The translations under genes were made by a program, and so were the position numbers. The notes beneath the pieces were generated by a model. That model was not told the DNA's origin. It did no database searches and saw nothing but the letters and a program-made list of their open reading frames with translations. A stretch of DNA of 64,000 nt from Ramlibacter sp. (GTDB lineage Bacteria > Pseudomonadota > Gammaproteobacteria > Burkholderiales > Burkholderiaceae_C). Within the stretch, counting starts at the first letter, position 1. Each line of letters begins with the position of its first letter. Below are positions 21,651 through 30,893 of this stretch, in pieces. The stretch is from NCBI GenBank assembly GCA_021323335.1, contig JAJTCN010000006.1:53764-117763 (forward strand), given 5' to 3'.

Positions 21651-22156
21651 TCCGCGTGCTCCTGTTCGGCCTTCAGGACCCTGTTCAACACGAACGCGAT
21701 GCCGGCCAGGCTGAAGGCCAGCCCGACCCAGAACAGCTCCACCTGGAACTGCGCGGCGAACGCCACGAGACCGGTCGCCCCCAGCATCGGCGCGACATTC
21801 ACCAGGTAGTGGGCGCAGCAGGAAACCATCGCTGCGGTGGAGGTGGTGCCGGACGCGGCGACAACGGTTCCGGAATCGGCGCTCCCGCCTGCCAGTGCCC
21901 GAAGCCGCGTGAACAGCGCGACCTGGACTCCGAAGCCGGCCGCGAGCGCAACGACGTAATACCAGTACCGGCCGAACTCGCCGGCGGTGAACTCCCAACC
22001 CGAGACCAGCGTCAGCGCGGTGAGGTACAGGGCCAGCAGCAGCGCCGCCGCTGTCGCACCATGGAGCGCCGGCCGAAGGTAATCACCGAACCGGAGCGGA
22101 ACGGCCCGGGCCAGGCGGCCCGGGTTGATGACGTGATGTGCTGGCGCATGGTTCAT
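21638..22156 (-). CDS. Four-helix membrane protein with a Cys-Cys-Ala-His motif
   Basis: 172 residues from MNHAPAHH; a TTG 45 bases upstream is an alternative start. Four hydrophobic segments are visible: around ATAAALLLALYLTALTLVSG, YYVVALAAGFGVQVALF, the segment after MVSCCAHYLVNVAPMLGATG, and VELFWVGLAFSLAGIAFVL. The CCAH within the third segment recalls vicinal-Cys metal transporters such as MerT, though the rest is not similar enough to name it. It sits at the smc-side border of the island and pairs with the secreted protein downstream. Possibly moves or senses a soft metal; function unknown. Confidence 0.72.
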   Translation of the reverse strand: MNHAPAHHVINPGRLARAVPLRFGDYLRPALHGATAAALLLALYLTALTLVSGWEFTAGEFGRYWYYVVALAAGFGVQVALFTRLRALAGGSADSGTVVAASGTTSTAAMVSCCAHYLVNVAPMLGATGLVAFAAQFQVELFWVGLAFSLAGIAFVLNRVLKAEQEHAECAT

Positions 22157-22223
22157 GTGCACGGCCGCGAGCACGAAAGGTGCGCGCGACTCTGCCCGCA
22201 ATCTAGCTTGCTGCGCCCTCGAC

Positions 22224-22245
22224 CCGGTTGACCTTCGTCAACCGG
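22224..22245 (-). terminator. Stem-loop just after the smc stop
   Basis: A perfect nine-base stem (CCGGTTGAC / GTCAACCGG) with a CTTC loop lies eight bases beyond the smc stop in the direction of smc transcription. There is no T-run, so it is either a weak terminator or a 3'-end stabiliser. It marks the border between smc and the metal island. Confidence 0.45.
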
Positions 22246-22252
22246 CCAGCGC

Positions 22253-25200
22253 TCAGGCTTCCGCCATCGAGACGGCGGACTCCATGTCGACCGCCACGAT
22301 GCGCGAGACGCCCTGCTCCTGCATGGTCACGCCGATCAGCTGCTCGGCCATCTCCATCGCGATCTTGTTGTGGCTGATGAACAGGAACTGCGTTTCCTTG
22401 CTCATGCTGCTCACCAGCTTGGCGTAGCGCTCGGTGTTGGCGTCGTCCAGCGGCGCGTCCACCTCGTCGAGCAGGCAGAAGGGCGCGGGGTTCAGCTGGA
22501 AGATGGCGAACACCAGCGCGATGGCGGTCAGCGCCTTCTCGCCGCCCGACAGCAGGTGGATGGTCTGGTTCTTCTTGCCGGGCGGCTGCGCCATCACCTG
22601 CACGCCGGAGTCGAGGATCTCCTCGCCCGTCATCACCAGCTTGGCGTTGCCGCCGCCGAAGAGCTCGGGGAACATCCGGCCGAAGTGCTCGTTCACCGTG
22701 TTGAAGGTGCTGCCCAGGAGGTCGCGCGTTTCGGCGTCGATCTTCTTGATGGCGTCTTCCAGCGTCGTCATCGCTTCGACCAGGTCCTTGGTCTGGGCGT
22801 CCAGGAACGACTTCCGCTCGCGCGCGGTGCTCAGTTCCTCCAGCGCCGCCAGGTTGACCGCGCCGAGGGCGGCCACCTCGCGGTGCAGGCGGTCGATCTC
22901 GCCGGCCAGGCCGGCCAGGCGCACGTTGCCGGTCTCGATGGATTTCGCCACGACCTCGAGGTCCGCCTGGGCATCGGTGAGCAGCTGGGTGTACTGCTCC
23001 AGGCCCAGGCGCGCGGCCTGTTCCTTCAGCTGCAGCTCGGTGATGCGCTGGCGCAGCGGGTCGAGCTCGCGCTCCAGCTGCAGCCGGCGCTCGTCGCTGG
23101 CGCGCAGCTTGGCCGTGAGGTCGTCGTATTCGCTGCGCTTGGCGCCCAGCGCCTGCTCGCGCTCGGACTTCAGCTGCAGGGCGGATTGCAGGCCGGCCTG
23201 CGCCGCCGCGTCGGTCAGCCGCGCCAGCTCCGCGCGGGCGCGCTCTTCCTCGTCGGCGATCGAGGCGGCCTGCTGCGTCGCCGTTTCGATGGCGCGCTGC
23301 AACTCACCGCGCCGCGCCTGCAGCGCGCGCTGCGCGAACTGCGCCTCCTGCGCCTGGCGCTCCAGGCTGCGGTGCTGCTCGCGGGCCTCGGCCAGCTTGC
23401 GCTCGGTCTCGATCACGCGCTCGTCCAGCTGCGCATGGCGCTCCTGGCTGTCCGCCAGCTGCATGTCCAGTTCCTCGAAGCGCGCTTCGGCGGAGACGCG
23501 GCGCTCCTGCAGCTCCTCCAGCAGCGCATCGACTTCGGCCAGGTCGCCGGCGATCTGCTCGCTGCGCGCGCGGGTCTGTTCGGCCAGCTGCGTCAGGCGC
23601 AGCGTCTCGACCTGCAGCTCGTGGGCGCGGCTCTGGGTCTCCGCGGCTTCGCGGCGCGCCGCCATCAGGCGCTGCGAGGCGTCGGTGTAGGCCGCCTCGG
23701 CCCGCACCAGGGCGCCGCGCGCCTCTTCCGCGATCAGCGCCTGGGCGCGCAGCTGCTTCTCGAGGTTCTCGATCTCCTGCTGGCGCGCCAGCAGGCCCGC
23801 CTGCTCGGAGTCCTGCGCATAGAAGCTCACGCTGTGCGCGGTCACGGCATGGCCGGACTTGACGAAGATCGCTTCGCCGGCTTGCAGCTTGTCGCGCGCG
23901 GCGAGCGCTTCTTCCAGCGTCGGCGCGGTATAGCAGCCATGCAGCCAGTCGACCAGCAAGGCCTTCTGGCCGGCGTCGTTCAGGCGCAGCAGGTCGGCCA
24001 GCCGCGGCAGCGCACCGGCGGCTTCCGGCGCGCCGGCGGCCGGCGGGCTGTAGAACGCCAGCTTGGCCGGCGGCGCGTCGTTGCCGAAGGCCCGCACCAT
24101 GTCCAGGCGCGAGACCTCCAGTGAATTGAGGCGTTCGCGCAGCGCCGCCTCCAGCGCGTTCTCCCAGCCCTGCTCCACGTGGATGCGGCTCCACAGGCCC
24201 TGCAGCCCGCCGAGGCCGTGCCTGGCCAGCCAGGGCTGCAGCTTGCCGTCGGTGCGGACTTTCTCCTGCAGGGCCTTCAGCGCTTCCATGCGCGCCGAGA
24301 GGTCGGCCTGCTTGCCGCTCTGGGCGTTGACGTCCTGCTGCTTCGCGCGGCGGTCGTCGTCGAGTTGCGGCACCTGCTCCTGCAGCTCGTGCAGGCGGGC
24401 GTCGGCGGTCTCGGCCGCTTCCTGCGCGGCGGCCAGCTGCGACTGCAGGTTGGTCAGGCGCACTTCGTCGGGCGCCGCCAGCGCGTTGCGGTCGACCAGC
24501 AGGCGCTCGCGCCGCTGCGTCAACTGGCGGGACTGCTCCTCGATGTTGCGCTGGTCGGCGGCCAGCACCTGGATCTGCTGCTGCACCTGGGCGACGGCGC
24601 CGCGCTGCTCGGAGGACCGGGACTGCGCCTGCCGCAGGGTTTCCTCGAGGTCCGGCATCTGCAGGCCCTGGTCCTCGACCTGCGCGGCCAGCGTGACGGC
24701 GCGCTCCTCCGCCTCCAGCGTCTGCGCCGCCAGGTTCTCGGTTTCGGCTTCGGCTTCTTCCTTGCGGGAGGCCCACTGCGTGGTTTGTTCCTTCAGCTGC
24801 ACCAGCCGCTGCTCGACGCGCTGGCGGCCTTCCACCACGAAGCGGATCTCCGCTTCCAGCCGGCCGACTTCGGCGCTCGCCTCATAGAGCTGGCCCTGCG
24901 ACTGGTTCACCTGGTCGCCGGCCGCGTAGTGCGCCTGGCGGATGGTTTCCAGCTCGCTTTCGATGCGGCGCAGGTCGGCCACGCGGCCTTCCAGGTCGTT
25001 CACGGCCTTGTCGGCGTCCGCCTTGATGCGGCCCTGGTCGACTTCGCTCTCGGTGCGCTTGAGATACCAGAGCTGCTGCTGCTTGAGGGTGACATCGGCC
25101 TGCAGCGCGTTGTACTTCTCCGCCACCTCGGCCTGCTTCTCCAGCTTCTCCAGGTTGGCGTTCAGCTCGCGCAGGATGTCCTCGACGCGCGTGAGATTCT

Positions 25201-25765
25201 CGCGGGTGTCGTGCAGGCGGTTCTCGGTCTCGCGCCGGCGCTCCTTGTACTTGGAGACACCCGCGGCTTCCTCGAGGAACAGGCGCAGCTCTTCCGGCTT
25301 GGACTCGATGATCCGGCTGATCGTGCCCTGGCCGATGATGGCGTAGGCGCGCGGGCCGAGGCCGGTGCCCAGGAACACGTCCTGCACGTCGCGCCGGCGC
25401 ACCGGCTGGTTGTTGATGTAGTAGCTGGAGGTGCCGTCGCGCGTCAGCACGCGCTTGACGGCGATCTCGGCGAACTGGGCCCACTGGCCGCCGGCGCGGT
25501 GGTCGGCGTTGTCGAAGATCAGTTCGACGGAAGAACGGGAGGCGGGCTTGCGGGTGGTCGTGCCGTTGAAGATCACGTCCTGCATCGACTCGCCGCGCAG
25601 CTCGCTGGCCTTGGACTCGCCCAGGACCCAGCGCACGGCGTCCATGATGTTCGACTTGCCACACCCGTTGGGACCGACCACCCCGACCAGCTGGCCGGGC
25701 AGCAGGAAGTTGGTGGGTTCGGCAAAGGACTTGAACCCGGAAAGCTTGATCGATGTGAGACGCAC
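22253..25765 (-). CDS. smc: Chromosome segregation ATPase SMC
   Basis: 1170 residues, a full-length bacterial SMC. N-terminal ATPase half with Walker A GPNGCGKSN (about residues 31-39). Then a long coiled coil, a central hinge (around AWLARHGLGGLQGLW to GHAVTAHSVSFY), a return coiled coil, and the C-terminal half with the ABC signature LLSGGEKALTAIAL and Walker B FCLLDEVDAPLDD. It condenses and organises DNA with ScpA/ScpB. In relatives zipA and ligA follow it directly. Here the metal island intervenes. No deletions are apparent. Confidence 0.97.
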   Translation of the reverse strand: MRLTSIKLSGFKSFAEPTNFLLPGQLVGVVGPNGCGKSNIMDAVRWVLGESKASELRGESMQDVIFNGTTTRKPASRSSVELIFDNADHRAGGQWAQFAEIAVKRVLTRDGTSSYYINNQPVRRRDVQDVFLGTGLGPRAYAIIGQGTISRIIESKPEELRLFLEEAAGVSKYKERRRETENRLHDTRENLTRVEDILRELNANLEKLEKQAEVAEKYNALQADVTLKQQQLWYLKRTESEVDQGRIKADADKAVNDLEGRVADLRRIESELETIRQAHYAAGDQVNQSQGQLYEASAEVGRLEAEIRFVVEGRQRVEQRLVQLKEQTTQWASRKEEAEAETENLAAQTLEAEERAVTLAAQVEDQGLQMPDLEETLRQAQSRSSEQRGAVAQVQQQIQVLAADQRNIEEQSRQLTQRRERLLVDRNALAAPDEVRLTNLQSQLAAAQEAAETADARLHELQEQVPQLDDDRRAKQQDVNAQSGKQADLSARMEALKALQEKVRTDGKLQPWLARHGLGGLQGLWSRIHVEQGWENALEAALRERLNSLEVSRLDMVRAFGNDAPPAKLAFYSPPAAGAPEAAGALPRLADLLRLNDAGQKALLVDWLHGCYTAPTLEEALAARDKLQAGEAIFVKSGHAVTAHSVSFYAQDSEQAGLLARQQEIENLEKQLRAQALIAEEARGALVRAEAAYTDASQRLMAARREAAETQSRAHELQVETLRLTQLAEQTRARSEQIAGDLAEVDALLEELQERRVSAEARFEELDMQLADSQERHAQLDERVIETERKLAEAREQHRSLERQAQEAQFAQRALQARRGELQRAIETATQQAASIADEEERARAELARLTDAAAQAGLQSALQLKSEREQALGAKRSEYDDLTAKLRASDERRLQLERELDPLRQRITELQLKEQAARLGLEQYTQLLTDAQADLEVVAKSIETGNVRLAGLAGEIDRLHREVAALGAVNLAALEELSTARERKSFLDAQTKDLVEAMTTLEDAIKKIDAETRDLLGSTFNTVNEHFGRMFPELFGGGNAKLVMTGEEILDSGVQVMAQPPGKKNQTIHLLSGGEKALTAIALVFAIFQLNPAPFCLLDEVDAPLDDANTERYAKLVSSMSKETQFLFISHNKIAMEMAEQLIGVTMQEQGVSRIVAVDMESAVSMAEA

Positions 25766-25974
25766 GGCCCCTGCCCTCTGATTCGAATGAGAACGCCGGC
25801 CCGTCGGGCCGGCGTCGTTGCGGGAAATGATAACCGCAGGGCTGGAGCGGGCCGCCGCTGGCCGGGACTGGCCGGACCGTGAAGAAACGCACGGTCGGCC
25901 GGACTAAGCGTAACCAGATGCATCCGGCTTGCGGCCGGCCGCGTACAGCCGGTTCACGCATCAATGGAACCGCA

Positions 25975-26745
25975 ATGAACCCCACGGTCGTCACCTCCTG
26001 GCAGCCCTCTTACGTCGCCATTTCCTTCGCCATTTCCGTCCTGGGCGCCTTCGTCGCGTTGACGGCAGCCACCCGGATCCGGCGCGGCGCGGCCGGCTTC
26101 AGCCTGTTCAACACCGTGGCCGCGGGCACGGCGCTCGGCGGCATCGGCGTGTGGTCCATGCACTTCATCGGCATGCTGGCGCTCCAGATGGACGTGGCCA
26201 CCAGTTACTCCCTGCCGGAGACCCTCATCTCGCTGGTCGCCGCGATCGCGGCCAGTTCGCTGGCCCTGCTGTACGTGGCGCGGGCGCCCGAACAGCGCTC
26301 CCGCCTGCTGGTGGCGGGCGTCCTCCTCGGCCTGGGCGTCACGGTCATGCACTACCTGGGCATGTTCGGCCTGCGCTTCGGCGGCTTCATCCGCTGGGAC
26401 ATGGGGATCGTGGCGCTCTCGGCCGGCATCGCCATCGCGGCGGCCACCGCCGCGCTCTGGCTGGCCTTCCACACGCGGACCTTCGTGTTCCGCGCCGTCG
26501 CCTCGGTGCTGATGGCGGTCGCCGTCTGCGCCATGCACTACACCGGCATGAACGCGGCCGAATTCATCTGCACCACCGTCAACCGGGTGGCGCCGCCCAG
26601 CGGCTTCGGGCTGGTGAGCGCCATGGACCTCTCCTGGGTGGTGGCCGTCGCCGCGCTCGGCATGGCGGCGGTGATCTCGATCGACCAGGTGTTCCAGCGC
26701 GCCGGGACCGGCCGTGCGGCGCCTTCCCGCAGCAGCATGCGCTGA
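25975..26745 (+). CDS. Stand-alone MHYT-domain membrane protein
   Basis: 256 residues. Seven hydrophobic segments carry three copies of the MHYT motif: MHFIGM (about residue 62), MHYLGM (124) and MHYTGM (187). MHYT domains have been proposed to bind copper and sense a diatomic gas, and usually sit in front of GGDEF, EAL or kinase domains. Here there is no output domain; the chain ends after the last helix. The start is an ATG at 25975, 209 bases from the divergent smc. How the signal is passed on cannot be told. Confidence 0.85.
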   Translation: MNPTVVTSWQPSYVAISFAISVLGAFVALTAATRIRRGAAGFSLFNTVAAGTALGGIGVWSMHFIGMLALQMDVATSYSLPETLISLVAAIAASSLALLYVARAPEQRSRLLVAGVLLGLGVTVMHYLGMFGLRFGGFIRWDMGIVALSAGIAIAAATAALWLAFHTRTFVFRAVASVLMAVAVCAMHYTGMNAAEFICTTVNRVAPPSGFGLVSAMDLSWVVAVAALGMAAVISIDQVFQRAGTGRAAPSRSSMR

Positions 26746-26786
26746 AACCGCACGCCGGCCGATGCCGCTTCTGGCACAACGCTGCC

Positions 26787-27671
26787 ATGGGCGGCAAGGT
26801 CTTCATCGGCGTTTCCGGCTGGCGCTACACCCCCTGGCGCGGCCATTTCTACCCGCCCGGGCTGGCGCAGTCGCGCGAGCTCGCGCACGCCGCGCGGGTG
26901 TTTCCATCGCTGGAGCTCAACGGCTCGTTCTATTCGCTCCAGCGCCCTTCCAGCTATGCGACGTGGGCCCGCGACACGCCACCCGGCTTCGTGTTCGCGA
27001 TCAAGGGCAGCCGCTACATCACGCACATGCTGAAGCTGCGCAACATCGACGCGGCGCTGGCCAACTTCCTGGCGTCGGGCCTGTTCGAACTGCGCGACAA
27101 GCTCGGGCCGATCCTTTGGCAATTCCCGCCCATGCTGCGCTTCCACCCGGAGGTGTTCGAGGCCTTCTTCCAGCTCCTGCCGACCAGCACGCACGACGCC
27201 GCGAAGATCGCCTGCCGGCATGACGCCCGGCTGGAAGGGCGGGCCTGCCTGGAGCCGGGGCGCAACCGGCGCATCCGCCATGCGGTGGAGGTGCGGCACG
27301 ACAGCTTCGTCAACCCCGACTTCATCCGGCTGCTGCGCAAGTACCGGATCGCCTGGGTGGTGGCCGACACGCCCCGGCCGTGGCCGCTGTACGAGGACGT
27401 CACCGCGGATTTCGTCTACATGCGGCTGCACGGGTCCACCGAGCTTTACAACAGCAGGTACAGCAGCGAGGAGCTGGAGCGCTGGGCACGCTTCATCGAT
27501 GCCTGGCGCCATGGCACGGAGCCCGCGGACGCCCGGTTGATCTGCCCCACCCGGTCACGCGCGCGCACCAGCCGCGACGTGTACTGCTATTTCGACAACA
27601 CCGACAAGCGCCATGCGCCGGACAACGCGCGGGAATTGATGGAGTTGCTGGGGGAACGGTGGCAGCCTTGA
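26787..27671 (+). CDS. DUF72 family TIM-barrel protein
   Basis: 294 residues beginning MGGKVFIGVSGWRYTPWRGHFYP, the DUF72/YecE signature. Other family marks are LELNGSFYSLQ, FAIKGSRYITH, LGPILWQFPP, AVEVRHDSF and the C-terminal DVYCYFDNT. The fold is a TIM barrel related to sugar-phosphate enzymes; no reaction is established. It runs in the same direction as the MHYT gene, 41 bases downstream, and converges with the AlkB-like gene. A palindromic repeat occupies the gap. Confidence 0.92.
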   Translation: MGGKVFIGVSGWRYTPWRGHFYPPGLAQSRELAHAARVFPSLELNGSFYSLQRPSSYATWARDTPPGFVFAIKGSRYITHMLKLRNIDAALANFLASGLFELRDKLGPILWQFPPMLRFHPEVFEAFFQLLPTSTHDAAKIACRHDARLEGRACLEPGRNRRIRHAVEVRHDSFVNPDFIRLLRKYRIAWVVADTPRPWPLYEDVTADFVYMRLHGSTELYNSRYSSEELERWARFIDAWRHGTEPADARLICPTRSRARTSRDVYCYFDNTDKRHAPDNARELMELLGERWQP

Positions 27672-27680
27672 AGGCGTGAC

Positions 27681-27766
27681 GCCGGGGTGCCTTCGGCAAC
27701 CCGGCCTACAGGCCCGGCTACGAGACGGTGGTGCCGGTAGGCCGGGTCGCCGGCAGGCACCCCGGC
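27681..27766. repeat. GTAGG-bounded palindrome overlapping a gene end
   Basis: Arms at 27681-27709 (ending CCGGCCTAC) and 27737-27766 (beginning GTAGGCCGG) are near-complementary over about 29 bases with a one-base bulge and two mismatches. The left arm is between the convergent DUF72 and AlkB-like genes. The right arm lies inside the AlkB-like reading frame and encodes its last residues (PGCLPATRPTG). It belongs with the other GTAGG/CCTAC elements of the window. Confidence 0.75.
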
Positions 27767-28770
27767 ATCCTGCGGTGCATCAGCGCGAACCACACCGGCG
27801 GTAGGGCGGCCAGCAGGATGCAGCCCGCATACCCGGTGGGCAGCTGCGGCCCGGGCAAGGCTTGCAACTCCGGATACGGCTTCCAGGCATGCACGTGGTG
27901 GTCGGAATGCCGCTGCAGGTTGGCCAGCAGGCTGTTGGACAGCAAGGTGTCCGCATTCCAGGCGTGCTGCGTGCCGAACGGCTCGGGCCGGCCGTCCGCG
28001 CCGGCCTGTCGTTGCAGGCCGTAGTGCTCGATGTAGTTCACCGTCTCCAGCAGCCACACCGCGAAGGCCGACTGCAGCACCCAGAACAGCAGCACCCCCC
28101 ACCAGCCGGCGGCAGCCAGGCCGGCCAGCACCGCGACGTTGGCCAGCGTGCACCAGAGCAGCGGGCTGCGCAGCCAGCTCTTGCGCCGCATGCGCAGGAA
28201 CTCCGCTTCCAGCTTCCAGGCATGCAGCCAGCTGCCAGCCAGCGTGCGAGGCAGGAAGCGCCACAGGCTCTCGCCAGGCCGGGCCGACGCCGGGTCGTCG
28301 TGCGTGGCGGCGCGCACGTGGTGGCCCCGGTAGTGTTCCACCATGAAGTGGCCGTACATCACGCAGGCCATCAGGACCCAGCCGAGGGCGCGGTCGCCCC
28401 GGTGCCGGCTGTGCCCCAGCTCGTGGGCGAAGGTGATGCCCTGGGCGCCCGCGACGAAGCCGACGGCGAAGGCCAGGCCCAGGATCGTCGGCAGGTCCGC
28501 GTGCGCCGCCGCGGCGCCGCCGGCGAGCAGCAGCAGGATTTCCAGCGGGACGAAGCCGCGCAGGATCCAGGACAAGGCCGGCTGGGGCCCCGCGCCGGGC
28601 GGTGAGCGCCGCAGCCACGGCACCACGGCCTCACCCATCGCTATCACGCCCCAGATCAGGGCCACTCCGACGGCCGCATGCTCCGGATCGCGCAGCACCG
28701 AGTTCAGCGTCAGCGCGGGCAACAGCAGGCCCAGGAAGAAGCGCAAGTCGGACGGGCGCCAGATGGTCAT
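27718..28770 (-). CDS. AlkB/XylM-like membrane di-iron hydroxylase or desaturase
   Basis: 350 residues with about six membrane segments and the histidine boxes of the alkane monooxygenase/fatty-acid desaturase superfamily: HELGHSRHR, HYRGHHVRAAT and LQRHSDHH, plus NYIEHYGL typical of AlkB. These bind a di-iron centre that inserts oxygen into, or desaturates, hydrocarbon chains. No rubredoxin or reductase is adjacent. The last 10 or so residues are encoded by a palindromic repeat. AlkB-type terminal hydroxylation is the best guess; the substrate is open. Confidence 0.87.
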   Translation of the reverse strand: MTIWRPSDLRFFLGLLLPALTLNSVLRDPEHAAVGVALIWGVIAMGEAVVPWLRRSPPGAGPQPALSWILRGFVPLEILLLLAGGAAAAHADLPTILGLAFAVGFVAGAQGITFAHELGHSRHRGDRALGWVLMACVMYGHFMVEHYRGHHVRAATHDDPASARPGESLWRFLPRTLAGSWLHAWKLEAEFLRMRRKSWLRSPLLWCTLANVAVLAGLAAAGWWGVLLFWVLQSAFAVWLLETVNYIEHYGLQRQAGADGRPEPFGTQHAWNADTLLSNSLLANLQRHSDHHVHAWKPYPELQALPGPQLPTGYAGCILLAALPPVWFALMHRRMPGCLPATRPTGTTVS

Positions 28771-28827
28771 CCGGCCATTGAAGCCCGCCCCGGCGGCGGC
28801 GTCAATGCGCACAGGGATAATCCGGGG

Positions 28828-30027
28828 ATGAATCCCCTGCTGTCACGCCTGCAGCCCTACCCCTTCGAGCGCCTGAAGCAACTGTTTGCCGGCGTCACCC
28901 CCAACCCCGCGTACCGCGCCATCAGCCTCGGCATCGGCGAGCCCAAGCACCCCACGCCGGCCTTCATCAAGCAGGCGCTGGCGGCGGCAATGGACATTCC
29001 CGGCAGCGACCTCGCCGGCTATCCGCCGACGGCCGGCAGCCCCGAGCTGCGCGCGGCCTGTGCGGCATGGATGCAACGCCGCTACGGACTGGCGCTGGAT
29101 GCGGCGACCCAGGTGCTGCCGGTGAACGGCTCGCGCGAAGCGCTGTTCGCCTTCGCGCAGACGGTGATCGACCCCACCCGGCCGGCCGTGGTGGTGTGTC
29201 CCAATCCGTTCTATCAAATCTACGAAGGCGCGGCCCTGCTCGCCGGCGCCGACGCGTACTACGCCCCCAGCGACCCGCGGCGCAACTTCGCCGTCGACTG
29301 GGACAGCGTGCCGGAGGCGACCTGGGCGAAGACGCAGCTGCTGTACGTCTGCTCGCCCGGCAACCCCACGGGCGCGGTCATGCCGCTGGACGAATGGCGC
29401 AAGCTGTTCGCGCTGCAGGACCGGCACGGCTTCGTCATCGCCTCGGACGAGTGCTACAGCGAGATCTATTTCCGCGACGAAGCGCCGCTGGGCGGCCTGG
29501 AAGCCGCCGCGAAGCTGGGGCGGGGCGATTTCCGCGGGCTGGTGGCCTTCACCAGCCTGTCCAAGCGCAGCAACGTGCCGGGCATGCGCAGCGGCTTCGT
29601 CGCCGGCGACGCCGCGCTGCTCAAGCAGTTCCTCCTGTACCGCACCTACCACGGCAGCGCGATGAGCCCGATCGTGCAGGCCGCCAGCGTGGCCGCCTGG
29701 AAGGACGAAGCCCACGTGGTCGAGAACCGCGACCTGTACCGCCGCAAGTTCGCGCAGGTCACGCCGCTGCTGGAGACCGTGCTGGACGTGCGGCTGCCCG
29801 ACGCCGGCTTCTACCTGTGGGCCGGCGTGCGCGGAAGCGACACCGCGTTCGCCCGCGACCTGCTGGCTCAATACAATGTGACCGTGCTGCCGGGCAGCTA
29901 CCTGGCCCGGGAGGCGGGGGGCGGCAACCCCGGCGCCGGCCGCGTCCGGATGGCGCTCGTGGCCGACACCGCCGAGTGTCTGGAAGCCGCGCAGCGCATC
30001 GTGCAGTTCGTCCAAAACAGATCCTGA
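28828..30027 (+). CDS. dapC: Succinyldiaminopimelate transaminase
   Basis: 399 residues, class I/II PLP aminotransferase. Motifs: [33 protein letters not shown] and the PLP lysine in [15 protein letters not shown]. It converts N-succinyl-2-amino-6-ketopimelate to succinyl-diaminopimelate in lysine and cell-wall synthesis. The assignment to DapC rather than another aminotransferase rests on dapD starting six bases after its stop and dapE nearby. The start ATG follows a GC-rich gap shared with the divergent AlkB-like gene. Confidence 0.93.
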   Translation: MNPLLSRLQPYPFERLKQLFAGVTPNPAYRAISLGIGEPKHPTPAFIKQALAAAMDIPGSDLAGYPPTAGSPELRAACAAWMQRRYGLALDAATQVLPVNGSREALFAFAQTVIDPTRPAVVVCPNPFYQIYEGAALLAGADAYYAPSDPRRNFAVDWDSVPEATWAKTQLLYVCSPGNPTGAVMPLDEWRKLFALQDRHGFVIASDECYSEIYFRDEAPLGGLEAAAKLGRGDFRGLVAFTSLSKRSNVPGMRSGFVAGDAALLKQFLLYRTYHGSAMSPIVQAASVAAWKDEAHVVENRDLYRRKFAQVTPLLETVLDVRLPDAGFYLWAGVRGSDTAFARDLLAQYNVTVLPGSYLAREAGGGNPGAGRVRMALVADTAECLEAAQRIVQFVQNRS

Positions 30028-30032
30028 ACCCC

Positions 30033-30866
30033 ATGACCCAACAGCTCCAGCAAATCATCGACAACGCGTGGGAGAACCGCGCCGGCCTCTCGCCCCAGTC
30101 CGCTCCGAAAGAGGTGGCCGACGCGGTGGAACACGTGATCGCGGACCTGAACAGCGGCAAGCTGCGGGTGGCCACGCGGCAGGGCGTGGGCCAGTGGACG
30201 GTGCACCAGTGGATCAAGAAAGCGGTGCTGCTGTCCTTCCGCCTGAACGACAACGTCATCATGAAGGCCGGCGAGCTGGCCTTCTTCGACAAGGTGCAGA
30301 CCAAGTTCTCGCACCTGTCGCCCGAGGAAATGGCCGCCACCGGCGTGCGCGTGGTGCCGCCCGCCGTGGCCCGCCGCGGCAGCTTCGTTGCCAGGGGCGC
30401 GATCCTGATGCCCAGCTACGTGAACATCGGCGCCTATGTCGACGAGGGCACGATGGTCGACACCTGGGCCACCGTGGGCTCCTGCGCGCAGGTCGGCAAG
30501 AACGTGCACCTGTCCGGCGGTGTCGGCCTCGGCGGCGTGCTGGAGCCGCTGCAGGCCAACCCGACGATCATCGAGGACAACTGCTTCATCGGCGCGCGCT
30601 CCGAAGTGGTGGAAGGCGTGATCGTGGAGGAGAACTCCGTGATCGGCATGGGCGTGTACATCGGCAAGAGCACGCCGATCTTCAACCGGGAGACCGGCGA
30701 GATGATCTACGGGCGCGTGCCCAGCGGCAGCGTGGTGATCAGCGGTGGGCTGCACAAGAAGGCGGCCGACGGGACCGCGTACAGCACCTACGCGGCGATC
30801 ATCGTGAAGACGGTGGACGCCAAGACGCGCTCCTCCACCAGCCTGAACGACCTGCTGCGCGACTGA
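30033..30866 (+). CDS. dapD: Tetrahydrodipicolinate N-succinyltransferase
   Basis: 277 residues. It uses succinyl-CoA on tetrahydrodipicolinate in the diaminopimelate pathway. An N-terminal helical domain (to about residue 100) precedes a left-handed beta-helix with hexapeptide-type repeats ([20 protein letters not shown], then [25 protein letters not shown] and VIGMGVYIG). Length and motifs are standard. Tight spacing with dapC indicates one transcript. Confidence 0.97.
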   Translation: MTQQLQQIIDNAWENRAGLSPQSAPKEVADAVEHVIADLNSGKLRVATRQGVGQWTVHQWIKKAVLLSFRLNDNVIMKAGELAFFDKVQTKFSHLSPEEMAATGVRVVPPAVARRGSFVARGAILMPSYVNIGAYVDEGTMVDTWATVGSCAQVGKNVHLSGGVGLGGVLEPLQANPTIIEDNCFIGARSEVVEGVIVEENSVIGMGVYIGKSTPIFNRETGEMIYGRVPSGSVVISGGLHKKAADGTAYSTYAAIIVKTVDAKTRSSTSLNDLLRD

Positions 30867-30893
30867 GCTTCACAAATCGACGGAGGAGCAGAG

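Noticed and set aside
13820..22250. Transposon ends or direct repeats flanking the copper island
   Set aside because: I compared the two borders by eye and found no shared direct or inverted repeat and no transposase gene. A short target duplication could be missed.
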